From NCBI RefSeq assembly GCF_013248995.1, contig NZ_JABRPK010000001.1, forward strand, positions 1,116,001 through 1,180,000: a stretch of 64,000 nt of DNA. Reading direction: 5' to 3'. The translations under genes were made by a program, and so were the position numbers. Below the pieces are notes generated by a model. It saw only the letters and a list, made by a program, of their open reading frames with translations. It did not search any database and was not told the DNA's origin. Source of the stretch: Frigoribacterium sp. VKM Ac-2836 (GTDB taxonomy: Bacteria > Actinomycetota > Actinomycetes > Actinomycetales > Microbacteriaceae). Shown here piece after piece: positions 1 through 7,723 of the stretch (position 1 is the stretch's first letter; each line of letters begins with the position of its first letter).

Positions 1-694
1 GACGCTCCTCACGGCCGACTACTCGCAGATCGAGATGCGCATCATGGCGCATCTCTCGGGTGACGAGGGCCTGATCCAGGCGTTCAACGAGGGCGAGGAC
101 CTCCACCGGTTCGTCGGGGCCCGCATCTTCGGGGTCGAACCCGCCGACGTCACCCCCGCCATGCGGACCAAGGTCAAGGCCATGTCCTACGGGCTCGCTT
201 ACGGCCTCAGCGCCTTCGGGCTGTCGAAGCAGCTGCGCATCGAGACAGCCGAGGCACGCCAACTCATGACCGATTACTTCGCCCGGTTCGGTGCCGTGCG
301 CGAATACCTCCGCAACGTCGTCGAGCAGGCGCGCGAGGACGGCTACACCGAGACCATCTACGGTCGGCGGCGCCCCTTCGCCGACCTCAAGTCCCCGAAC
401 CGCGTCCTGCGCGAGAACGCCGAGCGAGCCGCCTTGAACGCGCCGATCCAGGGCTCGGCCGCCGACATCATGAAGATCGCGATGCTCGGAGTCCGCTCCG
501 AACTCGACGAACGAGAGATGGGCTCTCGCGTCCTGCTCCAGGTTCATGACGAGCTCATCGTCGAGGTGGCTCCGGGTGAGGTCGACGACGTGCGAGAGAT
601 CGTCCGCCGGCGCATGAGCGGTGCCGCCGACCTGCGCGTCCCCCTCGACGTCAGCGTCGGCCTCGGCGAGAGCTGGGACGCCGCCGCGCACTGA
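1..694 (+). CDS. polA: DNA polymerase I, C-terminal part (5' end outside window)
   Basis: This is the polymerase (palm/fingers) end of family A DNA polymerase I, which fills gaps in excision repair and removes Okazaki primers. The reading frame is open from base 2. Motif A (DYSQIEMR) lies at about 23-46, the O-helix motif B (KAMSYGLAYG) at about 176-205, and motif C (VHDELIVE) near 544-567. The O-helix residue equivalent to Phe762 of E. coli is Tyr (codon 188-190), as known for actinobacterial Pol I. The N-terminal nuclease domains lie outside the window. The stop codon is TGA at 692-694. Identification is certain; only the start is missing. Confidence 0.97.
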   Translation, partial: TLLTADYSQIEMRIMAHLSGDEGLIQAFNEGEDLHRFVGARIFGVEPADVTPAMRTKVKAMSYGLAYGLSAFGLSKQLRIETAEARQLMTDYFARFGAVREYLRNVVEQAREDGYTETIYGRRRPFADLKSPNRVLRENAERAALNAPIQGSAADIMKIAMLGVRSELDEREMGSRVLLQVHDELIVEVAPGEVDDVREIVRRRMSGAADLRVPLDVSVGLGESWDAAAH

Positions 695-871
695 GCAAGC
701 ATCGCGGGGTCGCCCCGGCTGGGCGCGGTTTCGGACGTCGTGCCGTCCGAGGGCATGCCGCGTCGTCCTCGGTGGCGTCGTCGCTGCCCACCCGGCCCCG
801 ATCGGGCACCCGACGCCCGTTCATCGGGCATCGAATTGCCCATCGGGCAGCCGCGCGTCCCCCGATCCGGG

Positions 872-923
872 CACAAACGGACACGACACGCGGCAGAGAC
901 TTGACCGGGCCACACAAACGGAC
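872..923 (+). repeat. 11-bp direct repeat CACAAACGGAC, candidate operator pair
   Basis: The 11-mer CACAAACGGAC occurs at 872-882 and again at 913-923, 41 bp apart (about four helical turns). The second copy fills the -35/-10 spacer of the promoter in front of the DeoR-type regulator gene. Phased direct repeats overlapping a promoter are typical of repressor operators, but binding is inferred. Confidence 0.5.
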
Positions 924-930
924 TTATATA
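901..930 (+). promoter_or_regulatory. Promoter of the DeoR-type regulator gene
   Basis: The -35 TTGACC (901-906), a 17-bp spacer and -10 TTATAT (924-929; or TATATA one base on) form one of the best consensus housekeeping promoters in this GC-rich window. The predicted start is near 936, giving a leader of about 85 nt. Confidence 0.7.
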
Positions 931-938
931 AGCGCAGA

Positions 939-952
939 TCAACAACGGTTGA
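939..952. promoter_or_regulatory. Palindrome TCAAC-AACG-GTTGA, candidate repressor operator
   Basis: A perfect inverted repeat with 5-bp arms and a 4-bp spacer sits right at the predicted transcription start. A protein bound here would block initiation. The partner is not known; the neighbouring DeoR-type regulator is the obvious candidate. Confidence 0.4.
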
Positions 953-1021
953 ACTTTTTCCGCATTCCCGCACCACCGGTCGGCCCCGAGGCGACCGCGC
1001 AGTCCGACGACGAGGTCTCCC

Positions 1022-1783
1022 ATGTACGCACCGGAGCGTCACCAGCAGATCCTCGACACGGCCCTCTCCCGGGGTCGCGTCGAGGTCGCCGGTCTCGCAC
1101 GAGAGCTCTCCGTCGCGCCCGAGACCGTGCGTCGAGACCTGACAGCCCTCGAGCGCCGGGGAGTCCTGCGTCGCGTGCACGGTGGCGCCATCGCGGTCGA
1201 GCGCCTCGGCATCGAACCCCCCGTCGTCGATCGAGAGGGCACCGCCGCCTCCGAGAAGGAGCGCATCGCCCGGGCAGCCCTCGACGAACTGCCCGACGGC
1301 GGCTCGATCATCGTCGACGCCGGCACCTCGACCATTCGTCTCGCCGAGCTGCTGCCCCTCGACCGCGAGCTGACCGTGGTCACGCACTCGCTGGCCGTCG
1401 CCACGATCCTCATCAGCCGACCGAACGTCACCCTGCACCTCCTCGGTGGACTGATCCGCACGCGCACCTACTCCGCCGTGGGCGACTGGACCCGGGCTCA
1501 GATCGCCGACGTCTTCGCCGACGTCTCGTTCATCGGTACGAACGGTGTGTCGGTCGAGCGCGGCATCAGCACCCCCGACCTCGCGGAGGCGCGGGTCAAG
1601 CGCGCGCTCATCGCCGCGTCACGACGCACCGTCGTGCTCGCCGACCACACCAAGTTCGGTCGCGAGGACTTCGCCAAGGTCGCACCGCTCACGGACGTCG
1701 ACACCGTCATCACCGATTCCGGCGTGGACGCCGAACTGGCCGACGACGTCGAGCAGGCCGGCCCCCGGGTCGTGATCGCATGA
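1022..1783 (+). CDS. DeoR/GlpR-family transcriptional regulator
   Basis: A 253-residue DNA-binding repressor of sugar metabolism. The N-terminal DeoR helix-turn-helix spans about residues 20-45 and is followed by the family signature RVHGGA (51-56). The remainder is the ISOCOT-fold sugar-phosphate sensor with DAGTST, FIGTNG and ADHTKFG motifs. It lies 113 bases upstream of the mannitol-type PTS genes on the same strand, so it probably controls them and itself in response to a phosphorylated sugar. The effector cannot be read from the sequence. A strong promoter, a direct repeat and a palindrome precede it. The family is certain; the target is inferred. Confidence 0.9.
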   Translation: MYAPERHQQILDTALSRGRVEVAGLARELSVAPETVRRDLTALERRGVLRRVHGGAIAVERLGIEPPVVDREGTAASEKERIARAALDELPDGGSIIVDAGTSTIRLAELLPLDRELTVVTHSLAVATILISRPNVTLHLLGGLIRTRTYSAVGDWTRAQIADVFADVSFIGTNGVSVERGISTPDLAEARVKRALIAASRRTVVLADHTKFGREDFAKVAPLTDVDTVITDSGVDAELADDVEQAGPRVVIA

Positions 1784-1896
1784 CGCGAGTCCGAACGGCC
1801 ACCCCCCTACCTTCCCGACGCACCACAGCACCTCGTACCCCCTCCATCACCCCACACCCCTCTCGTCGCTGAGAGATACAAGGAGAAGTCCACACC

Positions 1897-3093
1897 ATGT
1901 CCGAATTCACGCCCACCGTCACCGGAACGGGAGCCCGCGCACGCGTCCAGCGCTTCGGCGGCTTCCTGGCCGGCATGATCATGCCGAACATCGGCGCCTT
2001 CATCGCTTGGGGCCTCATCACGGCCCTGTTCATCCAGACCGGCTGGACGCCGGTGCCCCAGCTCGGTGGCTTCGGCGAGATGTCGGACGGCACGCCGTGG
2101 CCCGGTCTCGTCGGACCGATCATCACCTACCTGTTGCCGATCCTGATCGCCTACACGGGTGGTCGCATGGTCCACGGGCAGCGCGGTGCCGTCATCGGTG
2201 CGGTCGCCGTCATGGGCGTCATCGTGGCGACCGACGTGCCGCAGTTCCTCGGCGCGATGATCGTCGGCCCCCTGGCCGCCTGGGTCCTGAAGCAGTTCGA
2301 CCGCCTGGTCGACGGACGCATCAAGTCCGGCTTCGAGATGCTCGTCAACAACTTCTCGCTCGGCATCATTGGTGGGGCCATGGCGGTCCTGTCGTTCTTC
2401 GGCCTGGCACCCGTCACCACCGCCATCACGAACGTCTTCGGCGGCGCCGTCGGCTTCCTCGTCGACCGCGGCCTGCTGCCCCTGGCGTCGATCATCATCG
2501 AGCCGGCCAAGGTGCTCTTCCTCAACAACGCCATCAACCAGGGCATCCTGACCCCGCTCGGCGGCACCCAGGTGCAGGAGACCGGCAAGTCGATCCTGTT
2601 CATGCTCGAGTCGAACCCCGGCCCCGGCCTCGGCATCCTGCTCGCGTTCCTGTTCTTCGGCCCTCGCGCGATCCGCCCCTCGGCTCCCGCCGCGATCATC
2701 GTGCACTTCTTCGGCGGCATCCACGAGATCTACTTCCCGTACGTGCTCATGAAGCCGATCCTGCTCGTCGCCGCCATCCTCGGTGGCGCGACCGGCATCG
2801 CGACCTTCGCGCTCTTCAACGTCGGCCTCGTCGGCCCGGCCTCACCCGGCAGCATCATCGCCTACACGCTCGTCGCCGCTCGTGGGGACCTTCTCCCGAT
2901 CTACCTGGGTATCCTGCTCTCGGCGGCCGTCTCGTTCGTCGTCTCGTCCCTCCTGATGGGCTTCGGTCGCAAGGAGAACCGCGAGGCCCGTGCCGAGGAC
3001 TCCGCCGCGCAGGAGCAGGCTCTCGCCGATGCCCAGGCCGCCACCGCGGCCAACAAGGCCACCAGCAAGGGCACCGCGGCACCCACCGCTTAG
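1897..3093 (+). CDS. mtlA: PTS mannitol transporter, IIC membrane component
   Basis: Integral membrane permease domain of a mannitol-type phosphotransferase system, carrying the polyol across the membrane as it is phosphorylated. The 398 residues hold multiple hydrophobic segments between about 20 and 355 and the diagnostic GGIHEIYFPY motif near residue 273. A polar Ala/Glu-rich tail follows (about 357-398). Unlike E. coli MtlA (IICBA in one chain), the protein stops after IIC; IIB and IIA are the next two genes. A good ribosome site (AAGGAG) precedes the ATG. Mannitol is assigned by family; related polyols are possible substrates. Confidence 0.93.
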   Translation: MSEFTPTVTGTGARARVQRFGGFLAGMIMPNIGAFIAWGLITALFIQTGWTPVPQLGGFGEMSDGTPWPGLVGPIITYLLPILIAYTGGRMVHGQRGAVIGAVAVMGVIVATDVPQFLGAMIVGPLAAWVLKQFDRLVDGRIKSGFEMLVNNFSLGIIGGAMAVLSFFGLAPVTTAITNVFGGAVGFLVDRGLLPLASIIIEPAKVLFLNNAINQGILTPLGGTQVQETGKSILFMLESNPGPGLGILLAFLFFGPRAIRPSAPAAIIVHFFGGIHEIYFPYVLMKPILLVAAILGGATGIATFALFNVGLVGPASPGSIIAYTLVAARGDLLPIYLGILLSAAVSFVVSSLLMGFGRKENREARAEDSAAQEQALADAQAATAANKATSKGTAAPTA

Positions 3094-3140
3094 CCCGACC
3101 GCACCACCAGTCAGCACCACCACCACACAAGGAGAAGGTC

Positions 3141-3449
3141 ATGGCAACCCTCGACGGTTCCAGCATCAAGAAACTCATCGTCGCGTGCGACGCGGGCATG
3201 GGCAGCAGCGTCATGCTGGCGTCCACGCTCAAGAAGCAGCTGAAGAAGAGCGGTGTCACCGTCGAGCACTCGCCCGTCGCGTCGATCCCGTCGGACGCCG
3301 ACGTCGTCGTCACCCAGAACAACCTGGCCGAGCGCGCCCGCGGCGTCGTGCCGAACGTGCCCGTCGTGCCCTTCCAGCTGTTCATGGGAGACCCCAACGT
3401 CGCCAAGGTCGTCAAGGCCATCCAGGACGGCTCGACGGTCGAGGTCTGA
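3141..3449 (+). CDS. PTS mannitol transporter, IIB component
   Basis: A 102-residue cytoplasmic IIB protein that takes phosphate from IIA on a cysteine and passes it to the sugar held by IIC. The phosphorylation loop CDAGMGSS starts at residue 16, with Cys16 the acceptor. The ATG is preceded by AAGGAGAAGG. The gene lies 47 bases after the IIC gene and 2 bases before the IIA gene, so it is clearly part of one operon. IIB as a free polypeptide is a known actinobacterial arrangement. Confidence 0.92.
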   Translation: MATLDGSSIKKLIVACDAGMGSSVMLASTLKKQLKKSGVTVEHSPVASIPSDADVVVTQNNLAERARGVVPNVPVVPFQLFMGDPNVAKVVKAIQDGSTVEV

Positions 3450-3451
3450 CG

Positions 3452-3916
3452 ATGACCGACCAGCAGGCACCCGAGCTCTCGGCGCTTCTCGCCGAGTCGT
3501 CCATCCGACTCGACGAGGTCGCCGCCTCACGCGACGAGGCCATCCGCAAGACGGGCCAGGCACTCATCGACGCGGGCGCGATCGACGAGACCTACGTCGA
3601 TGCGATGTTCGAGCGCGAGAACTCGGTGTCCACCTACGTCGGCGAGGGTGTGGCGATCCCGCACGGCACCCTCGCCGGCAAGGACTCGGTCACGCAGGAC
3701 GCCCTGGTCGTGCTGCGGTTCCCGACCCCGGTCGACTGGGACGGCAACGAGGTCTCGGTCACGGTCGGCATCGCCGCCAAGGGCAACGGCCACATCGCGA
3801 TCCTCAGCCAGCTCGCCAGCATCCTGATGGACCCCGACAAGGCCGCCGCCCTGCGCGGATCGACCACGACCGCCGAGGTCTACGAGTTGCTCGCGTCGAC
3901 CGACGACGACGACTGA
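3452..3916 (+). CDS. PTS mannitol transporter, IIA component
   Basis: A 154-residue IIA protein of the mannitol/fructose class that accepts phosphate from HPr and donates it to IIB. The active histidine is in GVAIPHGT (His71). The gene starts 2 bases after the IIB stop and is followed after 26 bases by the HPr gene, so the full soluble relay except enzyme I is encoded here. It ends in an acidic DDDD tail. Confidence 0.92.
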   Translation: MTDQQAPELSALLAESSIRLDEVAASRDEAIRKTGQALIDAGAIDETYVDAMFERENSVSTYVGEGVAIPHGTLAGKDSVTQDALVVLRFPTPVDWDGNEVSVTVGIAAKGNGHIAILSQLASILMDPDKAAALRGSTTTAEVYELLASTDDDD

Positions 3917-3942
3917 CCCCCACCCCCTTCTGAGGAGAAGAC

Positions 3943-4212
3943 ATGCCAGAACGTTCCGTCACCATCGCCTCGAGCGTCGGGCTCCACGCCCGCCCCGCGT
4001 CACTGTTCAGCCAGGCCGCCGGCAAGACCGGCGCCAAGGTCACGTTGACCTCGGCGGCCGGCAAGAGCGTCAACGCCGCCAGCATCCTCGGCGTGCTCTC
4101 GCTGGGCATCGGCCATGGTGAAGAGGTCGTCGTCGCCACCGAAGGCGACAACGCCGAGGCCGCCCTCGACGAGCTCGTCGCGCTCCTCGCGACCGACCTC
4201 GACAAAGAATAG
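3943..4212 (+). CDS. ptsH: Phosphocarrier protein HPr
   Basis: An 89-residue HPr that shuttles phosphate from enzyme I to IIA proteins. It has the active-site motif GLHARPAS with His15. A serine at position 47 matches regulatory Ser46 of Firmicutes HPr, although HPr kinase is generally absent from actinobacteria. It is the last gene of the mannitol PTS operon, preceded by GAGGAG and followed by a strong hairpin. Enzyme I (ptsI) is not in the window. HPr may therefore be tuned with this one transporter or serve all PTS systems. Confidence 0.94.
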   Translation: MPERSVTIASSVGLHARPASLFSQAAGKTGAKVTLTSAAGKSVNAASILGVLSLGIGHGEEVVVATEGDNAEAALDELVALLATDLDKE

Positions 4213-4228
4213 ACAACCGCACCAGGAC

Positions 4229-4262
4229 GGGGCGTCCGCCGACGAGAGTCGGTGGACGCCCC
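4229..4262 (+). terminator. Terminator of the mannitol PTS operon
   Basis: A 15-bp stem (one G-T wobble) closes a GAGA tetraloop: arm 4229-4243, loop 4244-4247, arm 4248-4262. It lies 16 bases after ptsH. The following T-run is weak, as is usual in actinobacteria. Confidence 0.8.
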
Positions 4263-4324
4263 GTTCGTCGTAGGACCCGAGGAGGTGCGGTGCGGGCTCT
4301 CCGGCACCGCGCCTCCTGCGTCAC

Positions 4325-4330
4325 TAGGCT
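4325..4330 (+). promoter_or_regulatory. -10 box TAGGCT, leaderless promoter of the DUF885 gene
   Basis: TAGGCT ends exactly 7 bases before the ATG at 4338, so transcription should begin at the start codon. No Shine-Dalgarno sequence lies between them. Confidence 0.6.
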
Positions 4331-4337
4331 CGTCGGC

Positions 4338-6029
4338 ATGAGCGATCCCGCGACGACATCCGGCCCGCGCACACCCACCCCCGTCGACGGGGTCGCCGAA
4401 CGCTGGGTGGACACCCTCTGCGAGCTCGACCCGACGACCGCGACCTGGATCGGTCGCGAGGGTCGCACCGGCGAGTTCGGCGACTACTCACCGAACGGGC
4501 ACGCTCGCCATGTCGAGGCCGTCCGGGGCACCCTCGACGAGCTCCGGGCCACGGCTCCCGTGGACGACGTCGACCGTGTCACCCGGGACGACCTGACGAG
4601 CGAGCTCGAGCTCGAGCTCGAATACGCCGAGCAGCGACTCGAACTGCGCGACCTGAACGTCATCGCCTCGCCGGCGCAGGGCATCCGAGAGGTGTTCGAC
4701 CTCATGCCGACCGAGTCCGAGGGCGACTGGGCGGACGTCGCGTCCCGGCTCGGTCGTGTGCGGACAGCCGTCGACCAATACGTCGAGACGCTGCGGGCCG
4801 GCATCGCCGGGGGAGTGACCCCTGCCCGTCGCCAGGTGGAGAAGGTGGCGGAACAGTGTGCCCGCATCGGCGCCGACGACGGATTCTTCTCCGAGCTCGC
4901 CGGCGGTGCCCGGTTGGGCGACGGCAGCGCCCCGGGCACGGCTCTGGCTCACGACCTCGAGTCAGGGGCCTCGTCGGCCGCGGGCGCCTATGTCGACCTG
5001 CGACGATTCCTGCTCGACGAACTCCTCCCCGCCGCCGCTGTCGAGGACGCCGTCGGGCGTGACGCATACGGTCTGCACTCGCGACGGTTCCTGGGCGCGA
5101 CGATCGACCTCGACGAGACCTATGAATGGGGGATCGACGAGCTCGCGCGCATGACGAGCGAACAAGAGGCCGTCGCTCGACAGATCGAACCCGGCGCGTC
5201 GGTCTCGCGCGCCATCGACATCCTCGACGCCGACCCGGCGCGCCAGCTCGAGGGAACCGACGCGCTCCGCGACTGGATGCAGCGGCTCAGCGACCGGGCC
5301 GTGGCCGAGTTGGGCCGCGACCAGTTCGACATCCCCGAGCCGGTGCGTCGGCTCGAGTGCCGCATCGCACCCACCAAGGACGGCGGCATCTACTACACGA
5401 GTCCCAGCGACGACTTCTCGCGGCCGGGCCGCATGTGGTGGTCGGTGCCCGAGGGCGTCACCCGCTTCGGCACCTGGCGTGAGACGACGACCGTCTTCCA
5501 CGAGGGCGTCCCGGGCCACCATCTCCAGCTGGGACAGGCCGTCTACAACCGGACGACGCTCAACACCTGGCGTCGGCAACTGGCCGGGACGTCGGGGCAC
5601 GCCGAGGGATGGGCCCTGTATGCCGAACGTCTCATGGACGAGCTCGGCTGGCTCGGCGACCCGGGCGATCGGCTGGGGATGCTCGATGGTCAGCGCATGC
5701 GGGCGGCGCGCGTCGTGCTCGACATCGGCGTCCACCTCGGCAAACCGTTCCCCGCCGGCGGGGGCGCCTGGGACGCGGCGAAAGCGTTCGACTTCATGTC
5801 GGAGAACGTCAACATGGACACCGGGTTCGTGCGCTTCGAGGTCGACCGGTACCTCGGCTGGCCGGGGCAGGCTCCCTCGTACAAGGTCGGTCAACGCATC
5901 TGGGAGGACCTCCGCACGGAGCGGGCACGACGCGACGGCGACGCGTTCGACGTCAAGGCCTTCCACCGGGACGCCCTGCGTCTGGGAGGGGTCGGACTCG
6001 ACACACTCCGGCGAGCCCTGCTCACGTGA
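4338..6029 (+). CDS. DUF885 family protein, putative zinc metallopeptidase
   Basis: A 563-residue DUF885 protein with a HEXXPGH-type metal-binding motif: HEGVPGHHLQ begins at residue 388. A HAEGWALYAE segment near 421 supplies the likely third ligand glutamate. Members are thought to be peptidase-like, but the substrate is undefined. No signal peptide is seen, so it is probably cytoplasmic. ATG 4338 is preferred over the in-frame ATG at 4290 because homology begins here and a -10 hexamer lies 7 bases upstream. A simple GAGCTC repeat near 4600-4620 encodes an alternating Glu-Leu run. Confidence 0.85.
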   Translation: MSDPATTSGPRTPTPVDGVAERWVDTLCELDPTTATWIGREGRTGEFGDYSPNGHARHVEAVRGTLDELRATAPVDDVDRVTRDDLTSELELELEYAEQRLELRDLNVIASPAQGIREVFDLMPTESEGDWADVASRLGRVRTAVDQYVETLRAGIAGGVTPARRQVEKVAEQCARIGADDGFFSELAGGARLGDGSAPGTALAHDLESGASSAAGAYVDLRRFLLDELLPAAAVEDAVGRDAYGLHSRRFLGATIDLDETYEWGIDELARMTSEQEAVARQIEPGASVSRAIDILDADPARQLEGTDALRDWMQRLSDRAVAELGRDQFDIPEPVRRLECRIAPTKDGGIYYTSPSDDFSRPGRMWWSVPEGVTRFGTWRETTTVFHEGVPGHHLQLGQAVYNRTTLNTWRRQLAGTSGHAEGWALYAERLMDELGWLGDPGDRLGMLDGQRMRAARVVLDIGVHLGKPFPAGGGAWDAAKAFDFMSENVNMDTGFVRFEVDRYLGWPGQAPSYKVGQRIWEDLRTERARRDGDAFDVKAFHRDALRLGGVGLDTLRRALLT

Positions 6030-6052
6030 CGCCCACCGCCTCCGACACGCCG

Positions 6053-6082
6053 TTGCCCGCACCTGCGGCACCGCGCTAAGAT
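6053..6082 (+). promoter_or_regulatory. Probable rpsA promoter
   Basis: TTGCCC (6053-6058), an 18-bp spacer and TAAGAT (6077-6082) resemble a housekeeping promoter. The predicted leader of about 108 nt ends with GGAG upstream of the rpsA ATG. Confidence 0.5.
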
Positions 6083-6196
6083 GATCCAGCGCAATCTGCG
6101 CCGATCTGTCCGCACGCCGCGTTCGACACCACCCCCCGAACATCGTTCGAGGGACGAGCACGGCCCGATTCATGCCCGTACTGGAGCACTAACTAC

Positions 6197-7645
6197 ATGA
6201 CAACCGTAACGACCAAGGCACCCAAGCAGGTCGCCATCAACGACATCGGATCCGCTGATGACTTCCTGGCCGCGGTCGAGAAGACCCTGAAGTTCTTCAA
6301 CGACGGCGACCTCATCGAAGGCACCGTCGTGAAGATCGACCGCGACGAGGTCCTCCTCGACGTCGGCTACAAGACCGAGGGTGTCATCCCCTCGCGCGAA
6401 CTCTCGATCAAGCACGACGTCGACCCCACCGAGGTCGTCGAGGTCGGCGACACGGTCGAGGCCCTCGTCCTCCAGAAGGAAGACAAAGAAGGCCGTCTGA
6501 TCCTGTCCAAGAAGCGCGCTCAGTACGAGCGTGCCTGGGGCGACGTGGAGAAGATCAAGGACGCCGACGGCGTCGTCACCGGTACGGTCATCGAGGTCGT
6601 CAAGGGTGGACTCATCGTCGACATCGGCCTCCGGGGCTTCCTCCCGGCCTCGCTCATCGAGCTGCGCCGCGTCCGCGACCTCACGCCCTACCTGGGCCAA
6701 GAGATCGAGGCCAAGATCCTCGAGCTCGACAAGAACCGCAACAACGTGGTCCTGTCGCGTCGCGCCCTCCTCGAGCAGACGCAGTCCGAGAGCCGCACGA
6801 CCTTCCTCAACAACCTCCACAAGGGCCAGGTCCGCAAGGGCGTCGTCTCGTCGATCGTCAACTTCGGTGCGTTCGTCGACCTGGGCGGCGTCGACGGTCT
6901 CGTGCACGTCTCCGAGCTCAGCTGGAAGCACATCGAGCACGCCAGCGAGGTCGTCGAAGTGGGCCAGGAAGTCACGGTCGAGATCCTCGAGGTCGACCTC
7001 GACCGTGAGCGCGTGTCGCTCTCGCTCAAGGCCACCCAGGAAGACCCGTGGCAGGTGTTCGCCCGCACGCACGCGATCGGCCAGGTCGCTCCGGGCAAGG
7101 TCACCAAGCTCGTTCCCTTCGGTGCGTTCGTCCGCGTGGCCGACGGCATCGAGGGTCTCGTGCACATCTCCGAGCTCTCGGCGAAGCACGTCGAGCTGGC
7201 CGAGCAGGTCGTCGCCGTGGGCGACGAGGTGTTCGTCAAGGTCATCGACATCGACCTCGACCGCCGTCGCATCTCGCTGAGCCTCAAGCAGGCCAACGAG
7301 GGCGTCGACCCCGAGGGCACCGAGTTCGACCCGGCTCTCTACGGCATGCTCACCGAGTACGACGACCAGGGCAACTACAAGTACCCCGAGGGCTTCGACC
7401 CGGAGACGAACGAGTGGCGCGAGGGCTTCGACTCGCAGCGCGAGAAGTGGGAGCAGGACTACGCTGCCGCCCAGGCGCGCTGGGAAGCCCACAAGAAGCA
7501 GGTCGCTGCCTCGCTCGTCGAAGAGACGACCTTCGACGCCCCCACGGGTTCGTCGTTCTCCGCTGAGTCCGCTGCGGGCGCCGGCACCCTCGCCGACGAC
7601 GAGTCCCTCGCCGCTCTGCGTGAGAAGCTGTCGAACAACAACTGA
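6197..7645 (+). CDS. rpsA: 30S ribosomal protein S1
   Basis: A 482-residue S1 protein that helps the small subunit bind mRNA. Four S1 RNA-binding domains lie at about residues 36-105, 124-189, 208-277 and 294-363. A C-terminal extension rich in Glu, Gln and Ala follows. Four repeats is the usual actinobacterial form (E. coli has six). It has its own promoter and terminator and is followed by coaE, the usual actinobacterial order. Confidence 0.97.
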   Translation: MTTVTTKAPKQVAINDIGSADDFLAAVEKTLKFFNDGDLIEGTVVKIDRDEVLLDVGYKTEGVIPSRELSIKHDVDPTEVVEVGDTVEALVLQKEDKEGRLILSKKRAQYERAWGDVEKIKDADGVVTGTVIEVVKGGLIVDIGLRGFLPASLIELRRVRDLTPYLGQEIEAKILELDKNRNNVVLSRRALLEQTQSESRTTFLNNLHKGQVRKGVVSSIVNFGAFVDLGGVDGLVHVSELSWKHIEHASEVVEVGQEVTVEILEVDLDRERVSLSLKATQEDPWQVFARTHAIGQVAPGKVTKLVPFGAFVRVADGIEGLVHISELSAKHVELAEQVVAVGDEVFVKVIDIDLDRRRISLSLKQANEGVDPEGTEFDPALYGMLTEYDDQGNYKYPEGFDPETNEWREGFDSQREKWEQDYAAAQARWEAHKKQVAASLVEETTFDAPTGSSFSAESAAGAGTLADDESLAALREKLSNNN

Positions 7646-7665
7646 GTCCTCCCGGTCTCGACCAG

Positions 7666-7695
7666 AAGGCGGTTCCCCCACGGGGGAGCCGCCTT
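7666..7695 (+). terminator. rpsA terminator
   Basis: An inverted repeat with 14-bp arms (7666-7679 and 7682-7695, one G-T pair), beginning 20 bases after the rpsA stop. Its end lies 16 bases before the coaE -10 box, so the two genes are separately transcribed. Confidence 0.8.
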
Positions 7696-7710
7696 CCGGC
7701 GTTCTCGGCG

Positions 7711-7716
7711 TAGTCT
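7711..7716 (+). promoter_or_regulatory. -10 box TAGTCT, leaderless promoter of coaE
   Basis: TAGTCT is followed by 7 bases and then the GTG start at 7724. No ribosome site lies between them. Confidence 0.6.
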
Positions 7717-7723
7717 CGACTCC

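Larger units (their letters stand above)
695..1021 (+). other. 327-base intergenic region with GGGCA/TGCCC cluster
   Basis: No gene is convincing here. The left half holds a short weak hairpin just after polA (CGGGG/CCCCG, 705-717). It also holds a cluster of GGGCA or TGCCC elements at 785-789, 804-808, 826-830, 837-841, 845-849 and 869-873. Three of these are part of ATCGGGCA (801, 823, 842). The right half contains the promoter and candidate operators of the downstream regulator gene, listed separately. The role of the GGGCA cluster is unknown; a regulator binding array is one possibility. Confidence 0.6.

Noticed and set aside
772-1872. Long open frame on the plus strand overlapping the DeoR-type regulator gene
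   Set aside because: The product is Arg/His/Pro-rich low-complexity sequence typical of an alternative frame in high-GC DNA. The real gene at 1022-1783 explains the region.
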